Positions 31,341 through 40,300 of a DNA stretch of 64,000 nucleotides are shown here, piece after piece; position 1 is the first letter of the stretch, and every line of letters starts with the position of its first letter. The translations under genes and the position numbers were made by a program. Under the pieces are notes generated by a model. That model saw only the letters and a list, made by a program, of their open reading frames with translations. It had not been told where the DNA came from and did not search any database. This DNA is from Lawsonibacter celer. Lineage in GTDB: Bacteria > Bacillota > Clostridia > Oscillospirales > Oscillospiraceae. The stretch spans positions 1 to 64,000 of the forward strand of contig NZ_JACOEA010000001.1 of NCBI RefSeq assembly GCF_014281125.1, in the 5' to 3' direction.

Positions 31341-33041
31341 ATGCCTACATTTTTCGAAGGTGCTGATAATGATTTTATGCAGAACGATTTAACAGAGGTA
31401 ATTGTAAAATTCAGCGGCGATATTCAATTTGTCAGACAGGACTTGGATGCCCAAGTGGAAATTTTGCTGAAAGGATATGCCATTATTACATTAAGTCCGA
31501 ATAAGATCGGGCGGTTATACTCCTATCCGCAAATTGAAAGCATTGAAATCCCAAAGAATCTATACATTGAAGGTTTATACAACCTTACCTCCTCCTGTAT
31601 CCGTACTGTTCAAAGCACAAACAGTTATGGCTTAACAGGTAAAGGAGTCATTGTATCGGTTATTGACTATGGGATTGACTATATGCACCCCGACTTCCGA
31701 AAAGCAGATGGAAAAAGCCGGATATTATACTTATGGGATCAGACAGTGGCAGGAACACCGCCGGATGGTTTTTCGGGCGGTTCTGAATATTCGAACGAAC
31801 AGATTGATCAGGCGATACAATCATTGGATCCATACTCCGTGGTTCCGAGCATAGATACCGGAGGTCACGGTACAGCAGTTGCCGGGATCGCGGCAGGAAA
31901 CGGAAGTGAGAATCCTGATAACATTGGAGTTGCTCCTGAGTCAGATCTGATAGTTGTTAAAATTGGTCAAAGAGGGTTTCGTCCTTTTGCCCGTACAACA
32001 GAATTAATGCGCGCAATAAAATATGTCATTGAAAAATCCCGTCAACTCAATCAGCCAGTCGTGATTAATATTAGCTTCGGCATGAATGACGGTTCTCACC
32101 GTGGGGATTCCTTATTTGAAACCTATATTTCAGATATCAGCAGCGAATGGAAAACATCCATTGTTGTACCAACAGGCAACGAGGCTGCAGCCGGACATCA
32201 TTATTCGACAAAATTGCGTTCTGACAGTGTAAAAACTGTTGAATTTTTTGTTGCAAACGAAATCAGTAAATGTTTCCTTTCCGTTTGGAAAGATTTTGCC
32301 GACATATTCTCAGTGGAGATGGTTTATCCCGACGGCTTCTCCTCGGGAATCATCAGTTTGGAAAACCAAATTCGGAATATTCGGGTTGGTAATTCTGTCA
32401 TGACTGTTATTTATAGACAGCCGAGTCATTATTCTGTTAGACAGGAAATTAGTTTTAACATTCAATCTGCTAACGGAAGTATTCCCTCCGGGCTTTGGAA
32501 ATTGCGTTTTGTTACGGCTTCGATTGTAAACGGAAAAGTTGAAATCTGGCTGCCGACGGTGGAAGAGGTTACTTCCAGTACTCGTTTTACTCAACCGATT
32601 GAAACAATGACCATGACGATACCGTCTACAGCCAGGAAGGTAATCAAAGTCGCAGGTTACAACGATCGGATTGGAAGTATTGCTGAATTCTCTGGAATTG
32701 GGAGCGCAGAGGAGGCAGAACCCAGGCCGGATGTGGCAGCCCCGGCTGTTTCTATTTTAGCACCGAAGAACGGCGGCGGCTATGATGCCTATACAGGCAC
32801 GAGCATGGCAGCGCCGTTTGTTACCGGCTCGGCAGCGTTAATGATGCAGTGGGGAATTGTTTTGAAAAATGATCCTTTCCTATACGGTGAACGGCTGAAA
32901 GCTTTTTTACGTCTGGGTGCTAACCGCAGACAGAATCAGGATTATCCAAATGCCTCGTTTGGCTACGGTACATTATGTTTGAGTAATACAATGAGTTATT
33001 TGGAACGATACAAACGGGGAGGAGATCATCAATGGCTTTAA
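31341..33041 (+). CDS. Csp-like subtilisin family (S8) protease, first of two
   Basis: A 566-residue S8 protease without signal peptide. Counting from ATG 31341: N-terminal prodomain (about 1-80: TEVIVKFSGDIQFVRQDLD...IESIEIPKNLYIE), then catalytic D109 (VSVIDYGID), H176 (GGHGTAVAG), oxyanion Asn in VPTGNEAA, a jelly-roll insertion (about 300-440) typical of Csp proteases, and S488 (GTSMAAP). The intact triad and the downstream SleC-like gene fit CspB of clostridia, which activates pro-SleC during spore germination. The start is uncertain: ATG 31341 lacks a ribosome site, TTG 31323 sits close to AAGGA, and the best ribosome site (31281) leads to an early stop in this frame. Overlaps the next gene by 10 bases. 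Confidence 0.88.
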   Translation: MPTFFEGADNDFMQNDLTEVIVKFSGDIQFVRQDLDAQVEILLKGYAIITLSPNKIGRLYSYPQIESIEIPKNLYIEGLYNLTSSCIRTVQSTNSYGLTGKGVIVSVIDYGIDYMHPDFRKADGKSRILYLWDQTVAGTPPDGFSGGSEYSNEQIDQAIQSLDPYSVVPSIDTGGHGTAVAGIAAGNGSENPDNIGVAPESDLIVVKIGQRGFRPFARTTELMRAIKYVIEKSRQLNQPVVINISFGMNDGSHRGDSLFETYISDISSEWKTSIVVPTGNEAAAGHHYSTKLRSDSVKTVEFFVANEISKCFLSVWKDFADIFSVEMVYPDGFSSGIISLENQIRNIRVGNSVMTVIYRQPSHYSVRQEISFNIQSANGSIPSGLWKLRFVTASIVNGKVEIWLPTVEEVTSSTRFTQPIETMTMTIPSTARKVIKVAGYNDRIGSIAEFSGIGSAEEAEPRPDVAAPAVSILAPKNGGGYDAYTGTSMAAPFVTGSAALMMQWGIVLKNDPFLYGERLKAFLRLGANRRQNQDYPNASFGYGTLCLSNTMSYLERYKRGGDHQWL

Positions 33042-34789
33042 ATATAGATGACGAACTGAATCTTCCGCTTTCAGAGTTTGTAAAATTGCCTACCACAGTA
33101 GATTTTCAAGTTCTCAATACGGAAAGATTTAAAATATTTGCCAGGAGTCGTCCCTACATACGTCTTGGAACGGAATTTGAAAACAGATATATTGTAGGCT
33201 ATATCAATCAAGCTTATGTAACACAGCTGGTGAATGACCTGGGTGGTGACTTTTTATATTTTTTGCCTCGAATTATGTCACCTACAGATAGTCAGGGTAA
33301 TGATGCATCCGGAATTACGCAGGTTCTTAATCAGCCATTTTTAAATTTGTCTGGTCGGGGTGTTATCATTGGCATTGTGGATACGGGAATTGATTATCGA
33401 AAAGATGCCTTTAAGTTTGAAGACGGCTCTACAAAAATCTTGGGAATTTGGGATCAAACCGTTGATGGAAAAAGACAGGATGATTTATACTTTGGCTCCA
33501 CATATACAAGTGACGATATTGATAACGCCAATCGCTCTTCAGATCCCTACAGCATTGTGCCGTCGGTTGATGAGGATGGTCACGGAACGTTTTTGGCCTC
33601 TGTGGCGGCAAGTAATGAACCAGGCGAATATATTGGTGCGGCACCCAAAGCATATTTACTCATTGTCAAACTGAAAAAAGCCAGTCAGTATTTGATAGAT
33701 CGTTATCTGGTTACAAATGACAACCCCAATCTGTATGAATCTACCGATTATATGCTTGGAATGAAATATATTCTTGATATGTCGGATAAATTCAATATGC
33801 CGATTGTTATGTGTATCGGAATGGGGACAAACGATGGCGCACATGACGGCAACTCATTGATCGAGGAGTATATCAGCTTCGTATCCCAGCGAGTGGGATA
33901 TGCCTTTGTCACAGCAGTCGGAAACGAAGCCAATGCGAAACACCATACCCAAGGGAGAATACCTGCAACAAGAGCCGCAGACCGAATCAGCATCAAGGTG
34001 GGGGAGCAAGGGGCATCGTTTACAGTCATTATTCACAGCCCAGGATATGATAAAATATCGGCAGGAGTCACATCCCCCACCGGCGAAGCAGTATCCAGAG
34101 TGTCGTTTCAATCGGGGCTCGAATTCAGCAATCAGCTTGTTTTGGAAAATACCAGAATCACCCTTCGATACTTTCGAGATAACAACAATAATGTAATTGT
34201 TTCGTTCAAAAATGCCACTCAGGGAATCTGGAATATTATTCTATACGGTGATCTGATTATCAACGGCGAATATTGGGCATGGCTTCCGATAACCGGGCAG
34301 ATCAGTCCCGCTGTTGAATTTTTGAGACCGACACCTGAGTATACGACTGTAATTCCCTCTACAGCTTTACGCGCCATTAAATGTGGTGCATATAACAGCA
34401 AGGATCAGAGCCTACTTGTATCCTCATCATGGGGGCCCACCAGGTTATTACGGATTGCACCGGATTTTGTTGCTCCCGGAGTAGATGTAAAAGGGATTTA
34501 TCCTACAGGTTATGGAACAATGACAGGAACCAGTGTAGCAGCTGCCATAACGGCAGGCATTACCGCATTGCTGTTCGAGTGGGGGATTGTCAACGGAAAT
34601 AAACCGGCAATGGATTCAGATCTCATTAGAAGTTATTTGATTAGTGGGTGTCAACGAGAAAGAAACTTAGCATATCCAAATATACAATGGGGCTTCGGAA
34701 AGGTTAATCTATACGGTACCTTTGAGGTGATCAAAGAGTCTGCATTGGATTATAATATAATGATTGAAGAAGGTGATTTTTTGCCATGA
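33032..34789 (+). CDS. Csp-like subtilisin family (S8) protease, second of two
   Basis: A 585-residue paralog of the preceding protease, with prodomain (about 1-100) and jelly-roll insertion. The triad is D117 (GIVDTGID), H184 (EDGHGTFLASVAAS) and S501 (GTSVAAAITAG); the oxyanion Asn is in VTAVGNEAN. The usual Pro two residues after Ala in GTSMAAP is replaced (SVAAA), so activity may be altered although all catalytic residues remain. In Clostridioides difficile CspA and CspC are pseudoproteases; here both copies keep a triad, more like Clostridium perfringens CspA/B/C. ATG 33032 has GGGGAGGAGA upstream and overlaps the first protease; its stop overlaps the sleC-like start (ATGA). Confidence 0.9.
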   Translation: MALNIDDELNLPLSEFVKLPTTVDFQVLNTERFKIFARSRPYIRLGTEFENRYIVGYINQAYVTQLVNDLGGDFLYFLPRIMSPTDSQGNDASGITQVLNQPFLNLSGRGVIIGIVDTGIDYRKDAFKFEDGSTKILGIWDQTVDGKRQDDLYFGSTYTSDDIDNANRSSDPYSIVPSVDEDGHGTFLASVAASNEPGEYIGAAPKAYLLIVKLKKASQYLIDRYLVTNDNPNLYESTDYMLGMKYILDMSDKFNMPIVMCIGMGTNDGAHDGNSLIEEYISFVSQRVGYAFVTAVGNEANAKHHTQGRIPATRAADRISIKVGEQGASFTVIIHSPGYDKISAGVTSPTGEAVSRVSFQSGLEFSNQLVLENTRITLRYFRDNNNNVIVSFKNATQGIWNIILYGDLIINGEYWAWLPITGQISPAVEFLRPTPEYTTVIPSTALRAIKCGAYNSKDQSLLVSSSWGPTRLLRIAPDFVAPGVDVKGIYPTGYGTMTGTSVAAAITAGITALLFEWGIVNGNKPAMDSDLIRSYLISGCQRERNLAYPNIQWGFGKVNLYGTFEVIKESALDYNIMIEEGDFLP

Positions 34790-36024
34790 GTAATGGTAAT
34801 ACGCTTATGGATTTCAATACAAGCGGAGGCCTTGGCTATCTGCAAGTGAATACTTTTTTGCAGGGTGTTGGAAGTCCAATGCAAGGGGCAACTGTTCGTG
34901 TTTTAAATTCGGATACAAAATCGATCGTTAGCGAATCTCAAACTGATGCGCAGGGGCAGGTGAAAAATATTGCACTGATCACGCCTCCGATTGAGTACTC
35001 CCTGCAATATGGTTTACCCAGACCCTTTAATCAATATGATGTACAGGTAATCTACCAGGACTATCAGTCAGCATATATCAGCAATGTTCAGCTTTTCCCG
35101 GAACAAACTGCAATCCAGAATGTTTTTCTGCTACCAAGCTACAACGACATCGACATTCCATATCCCACTTTATGGGGGACATATCCGCCTAAAATTCCTG
35201 AATCGGAGGTAAAAAAGTTGCCGTTACCGACCGGGCAGATTGTCCTGCCGGAGCCGGTTGTGCCGAGTTTGATAACAGTACATGAAGGGCGACCAGAGGA
35301 TTCATCGGCAAATAACTATACGGTAGGGTTTAAGGATTATATAAAAAACGTGGCCAGTTGTGAAATTTATTCCACTTGGCCGCGTGAAGCAATTAAAGCG
35401 AATGTGTTTGCGATTCTGTCGTTTACCCTGAGTCGTGTTTACACAGAGTGGTATCGGGGAAAGGGATACGGATTTACCATAACAAACTCAACGGCGTTTG
35501 ATCAGGCTTTTTCCTTCGGCAGAAACATTTTTGACGAAATTTCCGAGGTTGTTGATGAAATATTTACAACCTATATTTCAAGGCCCGATTTGGTTCAACC
35601 GCTGTTCACGCAATACTGTGATGGCAAACGCGTAAAACGGGCAGGTTGGCTCAGTCAGTGGGGCTCTAAAGAGCTGGCAGATCAGGGGTTGAATGCTTTA
35701 CAAATACTGAAAACCTATTACGGCTCCGATATTGTCTTGAAACAGGCTAAAAAGGTGGAGGGAATCCCGTTATCCTTTACAAATGTTCTTAAAACCGGTT
35801 CAACAGGCGATGCGGTAAAGACAATACAACAGCAATTAAATGCCATTTCCAACAATTATCCTTTGATAAAAAAGGTAGTAGTTGATGGGGTTTACGGAGC
35901 CAGTACAGCCGAGGCGGTCCGCACATTCCAACAAATATTTGATCTTCCCGAGACAGGAGAAGTAAATTTCCCAACATGGTATAGTATATCAAATATTTTT
36001 GTAGCGATTAGCAAACTAGCATAA
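34786..36024 (+). CDS. sleC: SleC-like spore cortex-lytic enzyme (SpoIID-type and peptidoglycan-binding domains)
   Basis: A 412-residue protein with the domain order of SleC. Residues about 17-118 form a beta-rich prepeptide (YLQVNTFLQGVGSPMQGATV, RVL...TDAQGQ), about 160-320 the SpoIID/LytB-like catalytic region with DYIKNVASCEIYSTWPREAI, where E193 matches the catalytic Glu of SpoIID lytic transglycosylases, and about 333-405 a peptidoglycan-binding domain (KTGSTGDAVKTIQQQLN, VDGVYGASTAEAVRTFQ). SleC degrades spore cortex after cleavage of its propeptide by CspB. There is no signal peptide, as for SleC made in the mother cell or packaged in the spore. Coupled by ATGA to the second protease, so the three form one germination module. 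Confidence 0.85.
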   Translation: MSNGNTLMDFNTSGGLGYLQVNTFLQGVGSPMQGATVRVLNSDTKSIVSESQTDAQGQVKNIALITPPIEYSLQYGLPRPFNQYDVQVIYQDYQSAYISNVQLFPEQTAIQNVFLLPSYNDIDIPYPTLWGTYPPKIPESEVKKLPLPTGQIVLPEPVVPSLITVHEGRPEDSSANNYTVGFKDYIKNVASCEIYSTWPREAIKANVFAILSFTLSRVYTEWYRGKGYGFTITNSTAFDQAFSFGRNIFDEISEVVDEIFTTYISRPDLVQPLFTQYCDGKRVKRAGWLSQWGSKELADQGLNALQILKTYYGSDIVLKQAKKVEGIPLSFTNVLKTGSTGDAVKTIQQQLNAISNNYPLIKKVVVDGVYGASTAEAVRTFQQIFDLPETGEVNFPTWYSISNIFVAISKLA

Positions 36025-36347
36025 TAATAGAAACAATGCTCTGCCCTACCGAGCTGATCCAGACATTTTCAAACAACTACCCTTGGAGCCTTCTCATTGG
36101 GGAGGAAGCGGCAGTATGATTCCGTATATGCAGGAACGAATTAATTATTTGTGTTCTCTCCTTCCTCTTGTATCTGGCATAAAGTATTTAAAATAAAAGC
36201 GACGCATTGAGCGGGAGATAGAATGCTGGAACGAGAGAGTCCATTCCGAAGAAGTTCGTGAGTTGCTGGAATCCTGGTATTGCTAATTTTTTGCTCTCCG
36301 GTGTCATTGTATAATCTCCTTAATTCTATCCAAAGGAGGATTGTACA
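36025..36347. other. Gap between sleC-like gene and recombinase remnant
   Basis: Mostly featureless AT-rich DNA. On the minus strand a 39-codon frame runs from ATG 36307 to 36188 (MTPESKKLAIPGFQQLTNFF, then GMDSLVPAFYLPLNASLLF) with AAGGAGATT seven bases upstream, divergent from the recombinase. It matches nothing I know and may be the N terminus of a broken gene. A short conserved-looking plus-strand fragment lies near 36050-36115. Confidence 0.4.
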
Positions 36348-37593
36348 ATGAATCGAGTCTATTGCCTGTACCGGGTGTCTGTTGTCCAGCAGTTGCATGA
36401 GGATGACATCCCCATGCAGCGGCAGGCGTGCCGGGAGTTTGCGGCCGTCCGAGGCTGGAAGAAGAGTTTTACGAGAAGGGAATCTCCGGATTCAAGTCAC
36501 CCACGGCAGACCGCAGAGCTCTACAGCAAATCAAGAAGGATGCCAAACAACGTGAGTTTGACATCCTTCTTGTCTTTATGTTTGACCGATTGGGACGACG
36601 GGATTCGGAGACTCCGTTTTTTGTAGATGATCTCTCCATGCTGGGAATTGAGATTTGGAGTGCCCGCGAGGGACAGCAGAGATTTGGGAGCCATGCTGAC
36701 AAGCTGATCAATTACATTCGCTATTGGCAGGCTTCCGGTGAAAGTTTGAAAATTTCCGAACGGACCAAGACCCAGATGCAGTAGCTTACCAGCGAAGGAC
36801 TCTTCTGTGGAGGACACCCTCCGTATGGCTATCAGCTCATCAAAACAGGGCGGGTCAATCCCATGGGACACGATGTACATGACCTGCAATCGAACCTGGT
36901 GAAGCAGAGGTCATCCGTATAGTCTTCGACTACTACATCCGATACGGATATGGCGGGCGAAGAATTGCGACAGAGCTTGCAGCACAGGGTATCTATGGCC
37001 GTAATGGTGAAGTGTTCCATCCAGGCTCTATTAACGCATTTCTGCACAGAGAGTTGTTCACCGGAGTCATGTGCAGAGGAGGGGTTCGTTCACAGCTCAA
37101 CTCGGAATTGCAGATCATCTTACCGGAAACATTTCAGAAGGCACAGCAAGTAATGGAGAAGAGAAAGCAAGGGCAGTTTCCCAAAAAGCTGGTGGGAAAA
37201 GCGCTGTTATCGAGAAATGTTTACTGCGGCTGCTGTGAAGGAAGGATATTTGCGTCAACTGTGCGAAGAACCCATCGAGTGATGGAGCACAATGAGAAAA
37301 TCCCCGTCTATAAATGCTACAACCGGGTTCAGCACCGTGAGCGATGCTCTGCACAGAGCACTTATCGAGTGGAGCGGATCGACAAAGAAGTGCTGCGTCA
37401 GTTGAAAAGTCATGTGGATACCCATCCTGAACTGCAAAAGCTGTACGACAAAGCGATGGAAGCGGAATTTTCAATTCGGAAGATGATTTTGTGCCAGTGG
37501 ATTGAGCGGATGAATATCTTTTCTTATGATCATATCGGGGTTGTTGTTCCAGGAGGAAATGGAGATTTTCTAAATCAGGCCATATGCCGCTGA
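36348..37593 (+). pseudogene. Decayed large serine recombinase
   Basis: The gene starts with a strong AAAGGAGG site and MNRVYCLYRVSVVQQLHEDD, giving the catalytic Ser in YRVS. It changes frame near 36465 (YEKGISGFKSPTADRRALQQ, FDILLVFMFDRLGRRDSETP, GIEIWSAREGQQRF), hits TAG at 36782, shifts again near 36890, and continues with EVIRIVFDYYIRYGYGGRRI, the recombinase domain, and a zinc-ribbon part with NVYCGCCEGRI and AQSTYRVERID. The C-terminal coiled coil is shortened, suggesting an internal deletion. Such enzymes integrate ICEs and phage; this one may have brought the island in. Confidence 0.85.
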
Positions 37594-37823
37594 GGTGATT
37601 TCAGCGTAGATACTGGAAGCACTGCACAAAGGGAATGCGAACCGTCTTGTACAATATGCTTGGATGGGAATCATTCATTTCCAGATCTTTTCGGCTTTTT
37701 TCGAGGGGCGGAGGACAAAAATAATGATCGTTTCTGATGTCCTGAATAGGGGATGCGAACGGAGCGGGGGCTGGTACGAAAAACAGGGCAGAAACGGCTG
37801 AGCTGCAGGCCCACCATTTTTGC

Positions 37824-37858
37824 AAAAAAGCCGTGAAACTTATAATTTCACGGCTTTT
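37824..37858 (-). terminator. Terminator of the tRNA-Ala transcript
   Basis: Minus-strand stem AAAAGCCGTGAAA / TTTCACGGCTTTT followed by a T-run, immediately behind the tRNA 3' end. Confidence 0.88.
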
Positions 37859-37860
37859 TC

Positions 37861-37936
37861 TGGTGGACCTAATCGGGATCGAACCGACGACCTTACGGAT
37901 GCGAACCGTACGCTCTCCCAGCTGAGCTATAGGCCC
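37861..37936 (-). tRNA. tRNA-Ala (anticodon CGC), CCA encoded
   Basis: A 76-nt cloverleaf on the minus strand: acceptor GGGCCTA / TAGGTCC with the G3-U70 pair that identifies alanine tRNAs, D arm with TAGCTCAGCTGGGAGAGC, anticodon loop TTCGCAT (anticodon CGC, reading GCG), TPsiC loop GGTTCGATCCC, and encoded CCA. The gene marks the right edge of the AT-rich island. Confidence 0.93.
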
Positions 37937-38011
37937 ATATTTGGTTGTTTTGTATATTTTTTCCTGGTTTATTTGTGCGGTTTGCTGCTGGGCCCGTGTT
38001 ATGTCGCGCTG

Positions 38012-38036
38012 GCTCTCCCAGCTGAGCTACGCCCCC
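38012..38036 (-). pseudogene. 5' end of a second tRNA, rest missing
   Basis: The minus strand reads GGGGGCGTAGCTCAGCTGGG followed by AGAGC, a normal acceptor strand and D arm, but what follows does not form an anticodon arm, T arm or matching 3' acceptor. A tRNA has been cut about 25 nt from its 5' end. It lies 75 bp upstream of tRNA-Ala and may be an integration or deletion scar. Confidence 0.65.
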
Positions 38037-38115
38037 GTGCACCATTTGCACCCTGACATTATAGCATAATTTAGAGACTTGTAAAGACCTTTTTTGAAAA
38101 AGATGAAAAGTGTTA

Positions 38116-38144
38116 TTGCTAAACGCAAAGAAATGATGTATGAT
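38116..38144 (+). promoter_or_regulatory. Promoter of the SRP RNA gene
   Basis: TTGCTA (38116-38121), 17-bp spacer, TATGAT (38139-38144). Confidence 0.65.
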
Positions 38145-38150
38145 ATTCAG

Positions 38151-38468
38151 TACCAGCTTTCTCGCGGAACGGGATCGGAAGCCCGGCCCGCGGCAAGGCC
38201 GCACTAGTCGGGGAGATAGCGGTGCCCTGTACCTGCAATCCGCTACAGCAGGGATGAACTCCGGCCCCCGGTACTTTGTTGTGTTGTCTGCCCCTGGTAA
38301 GCAGTGATGATGGATCGGTCCCGCGCAACGGGGCACCGTGAACCGTGTCAGGCGGGGAACCGAGCAGCACTAAGCGGAACGCGCTGTGTGCCGCGGGAAT
38401 CCCGCTCCTGAGCCGGCTGCCGGGGTAACGGACAGAGCAGAGCGTTCAAAGGCCGGTGTGCGGTCTTG
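38151..38468 (+). ncRNA. ffs: Signal recognition particle RNA (large, Gram-positive type)
   Basis: Both conserved parts are present. The Alu domain has GGTGCCCTGTACC and GCAATCCGCTACAGCAGGG (about 38219-38258). The S domain has the Ffh-binding asymmetric loop region GTGTCAGGCGGGGAACC followed by GAGCAGCACTAAGC (38345-38378). GGCCGCAC near 38203 pairs with GTGTGCGGTC near 38457, closing the RNA. Ends are estimated from the promoter and this helix. The position directly before dnaX is typical of Firmicutes. Confidence 0.9.
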
Positions 38469-38498
38469 CCACGCGCCGGGCGCGTCGGCTGGCAAAAT

Positions 38499-38548
38499 AA
38501 GAGGGGCGAAGCGACGCGGCCTTCCGCATCGTCGCCCCTCTCTTTTTC
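38499..38548 (+). terminator. Terminator of the SRP RNA
   Basis: AGAGGGGCGA...TCGCCCCTCT stem with extended inner pairing, followed by CTTTTTC. It lies just before dnaX. Confidence 0.85.
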
Positions 38549-38580
38549 AAAACCCATGCTTTAGGATTGAGGTGACAGCC

Positions 38581-40287
38581 TTGTATCAGGCCCTCTACCG
38601 CAAATGGCGGCCCCGCACCTTCGACGATGTGGTGGGGCAGGCCCATATTACGGATACGCTCAAGCGCCAGGTGGCCTCCGGCCGGCTGAGCCACGCCTAC
38701 CTCTTTACCGGTACGCGGGGCACGGGCAAGACCACCTGCGCCAAAATCCTCTCCCGGGCGGTCAACTGCGAGCACCCGGTGGACGGCAATCCCTGCAATT
38801 CCTGTCCCTCCTGTCTGGGCATTGAAAACGGCTCCATCCTGGACGTGCTGGAGCTGGACGCCGCCTCCAACAACGGTGTGGACCAGGTGCGCGCCCTGCG
38901 GGACGAGGCGGTCTACACCCCCGCGGCGGTAAAAAAGCGGGTGTACATTGTGGACGAGGTCCACATGCTCTCCACCGCCGCCTTCAACGCCCTGCTGAAG
39001 ATCCTGGAGGAGCCCCCGGCCCACCTGATGTTTATCTTGGCCACCACGGAGCTGCACAAGGTGCCCGCCACCATCAAGTCCCGCTGTCAGCAGTTTTCCT
39101 TCAAGCGTATCCTGCCCGGGGAAATCGCCGCCCGGCTGAGCTACGTGGCGGAGCGGGAAGGGCTCGGCCTGACGGGGGAGGGCGCGGCCCTGCTGGCCCG
39201 CCTGGCGGACGGCGGCATGCGGGACGCCCTGTCTCTGCTGGACCAGTGCGCCGGACCCGGCGGGGAGATCGGCGAGCAGCAGGTGCTGGACGCCCTGGGC
39301 CTGGCGGGCAATCTGGAGACCGCCAGGCTCATGGAACAGGTCGGCGGAGGGGATACCGCCGCCGCGCTGGCCACCCTCGCCCGCCTGTACAGCGCGGGAA
39401 AGGACGTGGGCAGCCTGCTGGGCGAGTTGTCCGCTCTCGCCCGGGACCTGCTGGTGCGCAAGACGGCCCCCCAGGGGGGCGCGGGGCTGCTCACCGGCGG
39501 CTATGATGAAAACACCATGCGCAGGCTCTCCAACGCCTTTTCCACCCAGAGGCTGGTACAGATGCTGGGGCGGCTGCAGGCCACGGCAGTGGATCTGGCC
39601 CGCAGCACCAACCGCCGCACGGACGCGGAGCTGTGCCTCATCCGCCTGTGTGATGAGCGCCTGGATGAGAGCGCGGCGGGGCTGAGTGCCCGCGTGGCCA
39701 AGCTGGAGAGCCTGCTGGCGGGAGGGATTCCCACCGTCTGCGCCGTTCCCCCGTCGCCAGCCCCAAAGCCCGCGGCCGCTGTGCCCCAGGGGGGCAATCC
39801 GGTCTCCAGACCGCCGGCGTCTGATTCCCCGCCCTGGGAGGAGCGGCCGCCCCTGCCGGAAGAGCCGGGGGGCCCTGTGGTCTGTGACGCGCCCGCCGCG
39901 CCGAAGGCGGCCGCAGTGCCGGCGTCTGCGCCCGCTCCGGCCGCCGACCTCTGGCCGGGGCTGATCGCCGGGCTGAAGGGGCGGGTGCCGATGGGGGAGT
40001 ATACCTTCCTCAACAACGCCGCCATGGTCCAGGGGAGGCTGGAGGACGGCGTGCTTACCCTGTGGGTGGAATCCGACTTTGTAAAAAATATGGTGGGCAA
40101 GCGCAGCGTCCTGGAGGTAGTGGAGCGAGAGGCCTCCGCTTTGACCGGAAGCGCGGTGCGATGTGTGGTGACAGTGGGGAAAGCGCCGGCTTTTGCGGTG
40201 CCCGCCGCCGCACCGGACAGCCACGACCATTTGGACGATCTGCTGGCCTTCGGGCAGCAATTTGACAATATCATCATTAAGGAATAA
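38581..40287 (+). CDS. dnaX: DNA polymerase III subunit gamma/tau
   Basis: A 568-residue clamp-loader ATPase. Starts MYQALYRKWRPRTFDDVVGQ as most DnaX; Walker A GTRGTGKT (44-51), zinc site C63, C72, C75, C78, Walker B VDEVHML, SRC arginine-finger motif KSRCQQF. A Pro/Ala-rich linker (about 390-460) leads to the C-terminal domain that contacts polymerase. The start codon is TTG 38581 with GAGGTGA upstream; an in-frame GTG at 38572 lies within that site. Followed 13 bp later by ybaB. Confidence 0.96.
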   Translation: MYQALYRKWRPRTFDDVVGQAHITDTLKRQVASGRLSHAYLFTGTRGTGKTTCAKILSRAVNCEHPVDGNPCNSCPSCLGIENGSILDVLELDAASNNGVDQVRALRDEAVYTPAAVKKRVYIVDEVHMLSTAAFNALLKILEEPPAHLMFILATTELHKVPATIKSRCQQFSFKRILPGEIAARLSYVAEREGLGLTGEGAALLARLADGGMRDALSLLDQCAGPGGEIGEQQVLDALGLAGNLETARLMEQVGGGDTAAALATLARLYSAGKDVGSLLGELSALARDLLVRKTAPQGGAGLLTGGYDENTMRRLSNAFSTQRLVQMLGRLQATAVDLARSTNRRTDAELCLIRLCDERLDESAAGLSARVAKLESLLAGGIPTVCAVPPSPAPKPAAAVPQGGNPVSRPPASDSPPWEERPPLPEEPGGPVVCDAPAAPKAAAVPASAPAPAADLWPGLIAGLKGRVPMGEYTFLNNAAMVQGRLEDGVLTLWVESDFVKNMVGKRSVLEVVEREASALTGSAVRCVVTVGKAPAFAVPAAAPDSHDHLDDLLAFGQQFDNIIIKE

Positions 40288-40300
40288 AGGAGAAAGCGCG

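Noticed and set aside
36188..36307. Confident small gene on the minus strand
   Set aside because: Good ribosome site but only 39 codons, no family and a decayed neighbourhood; mentioned only within the gap description.
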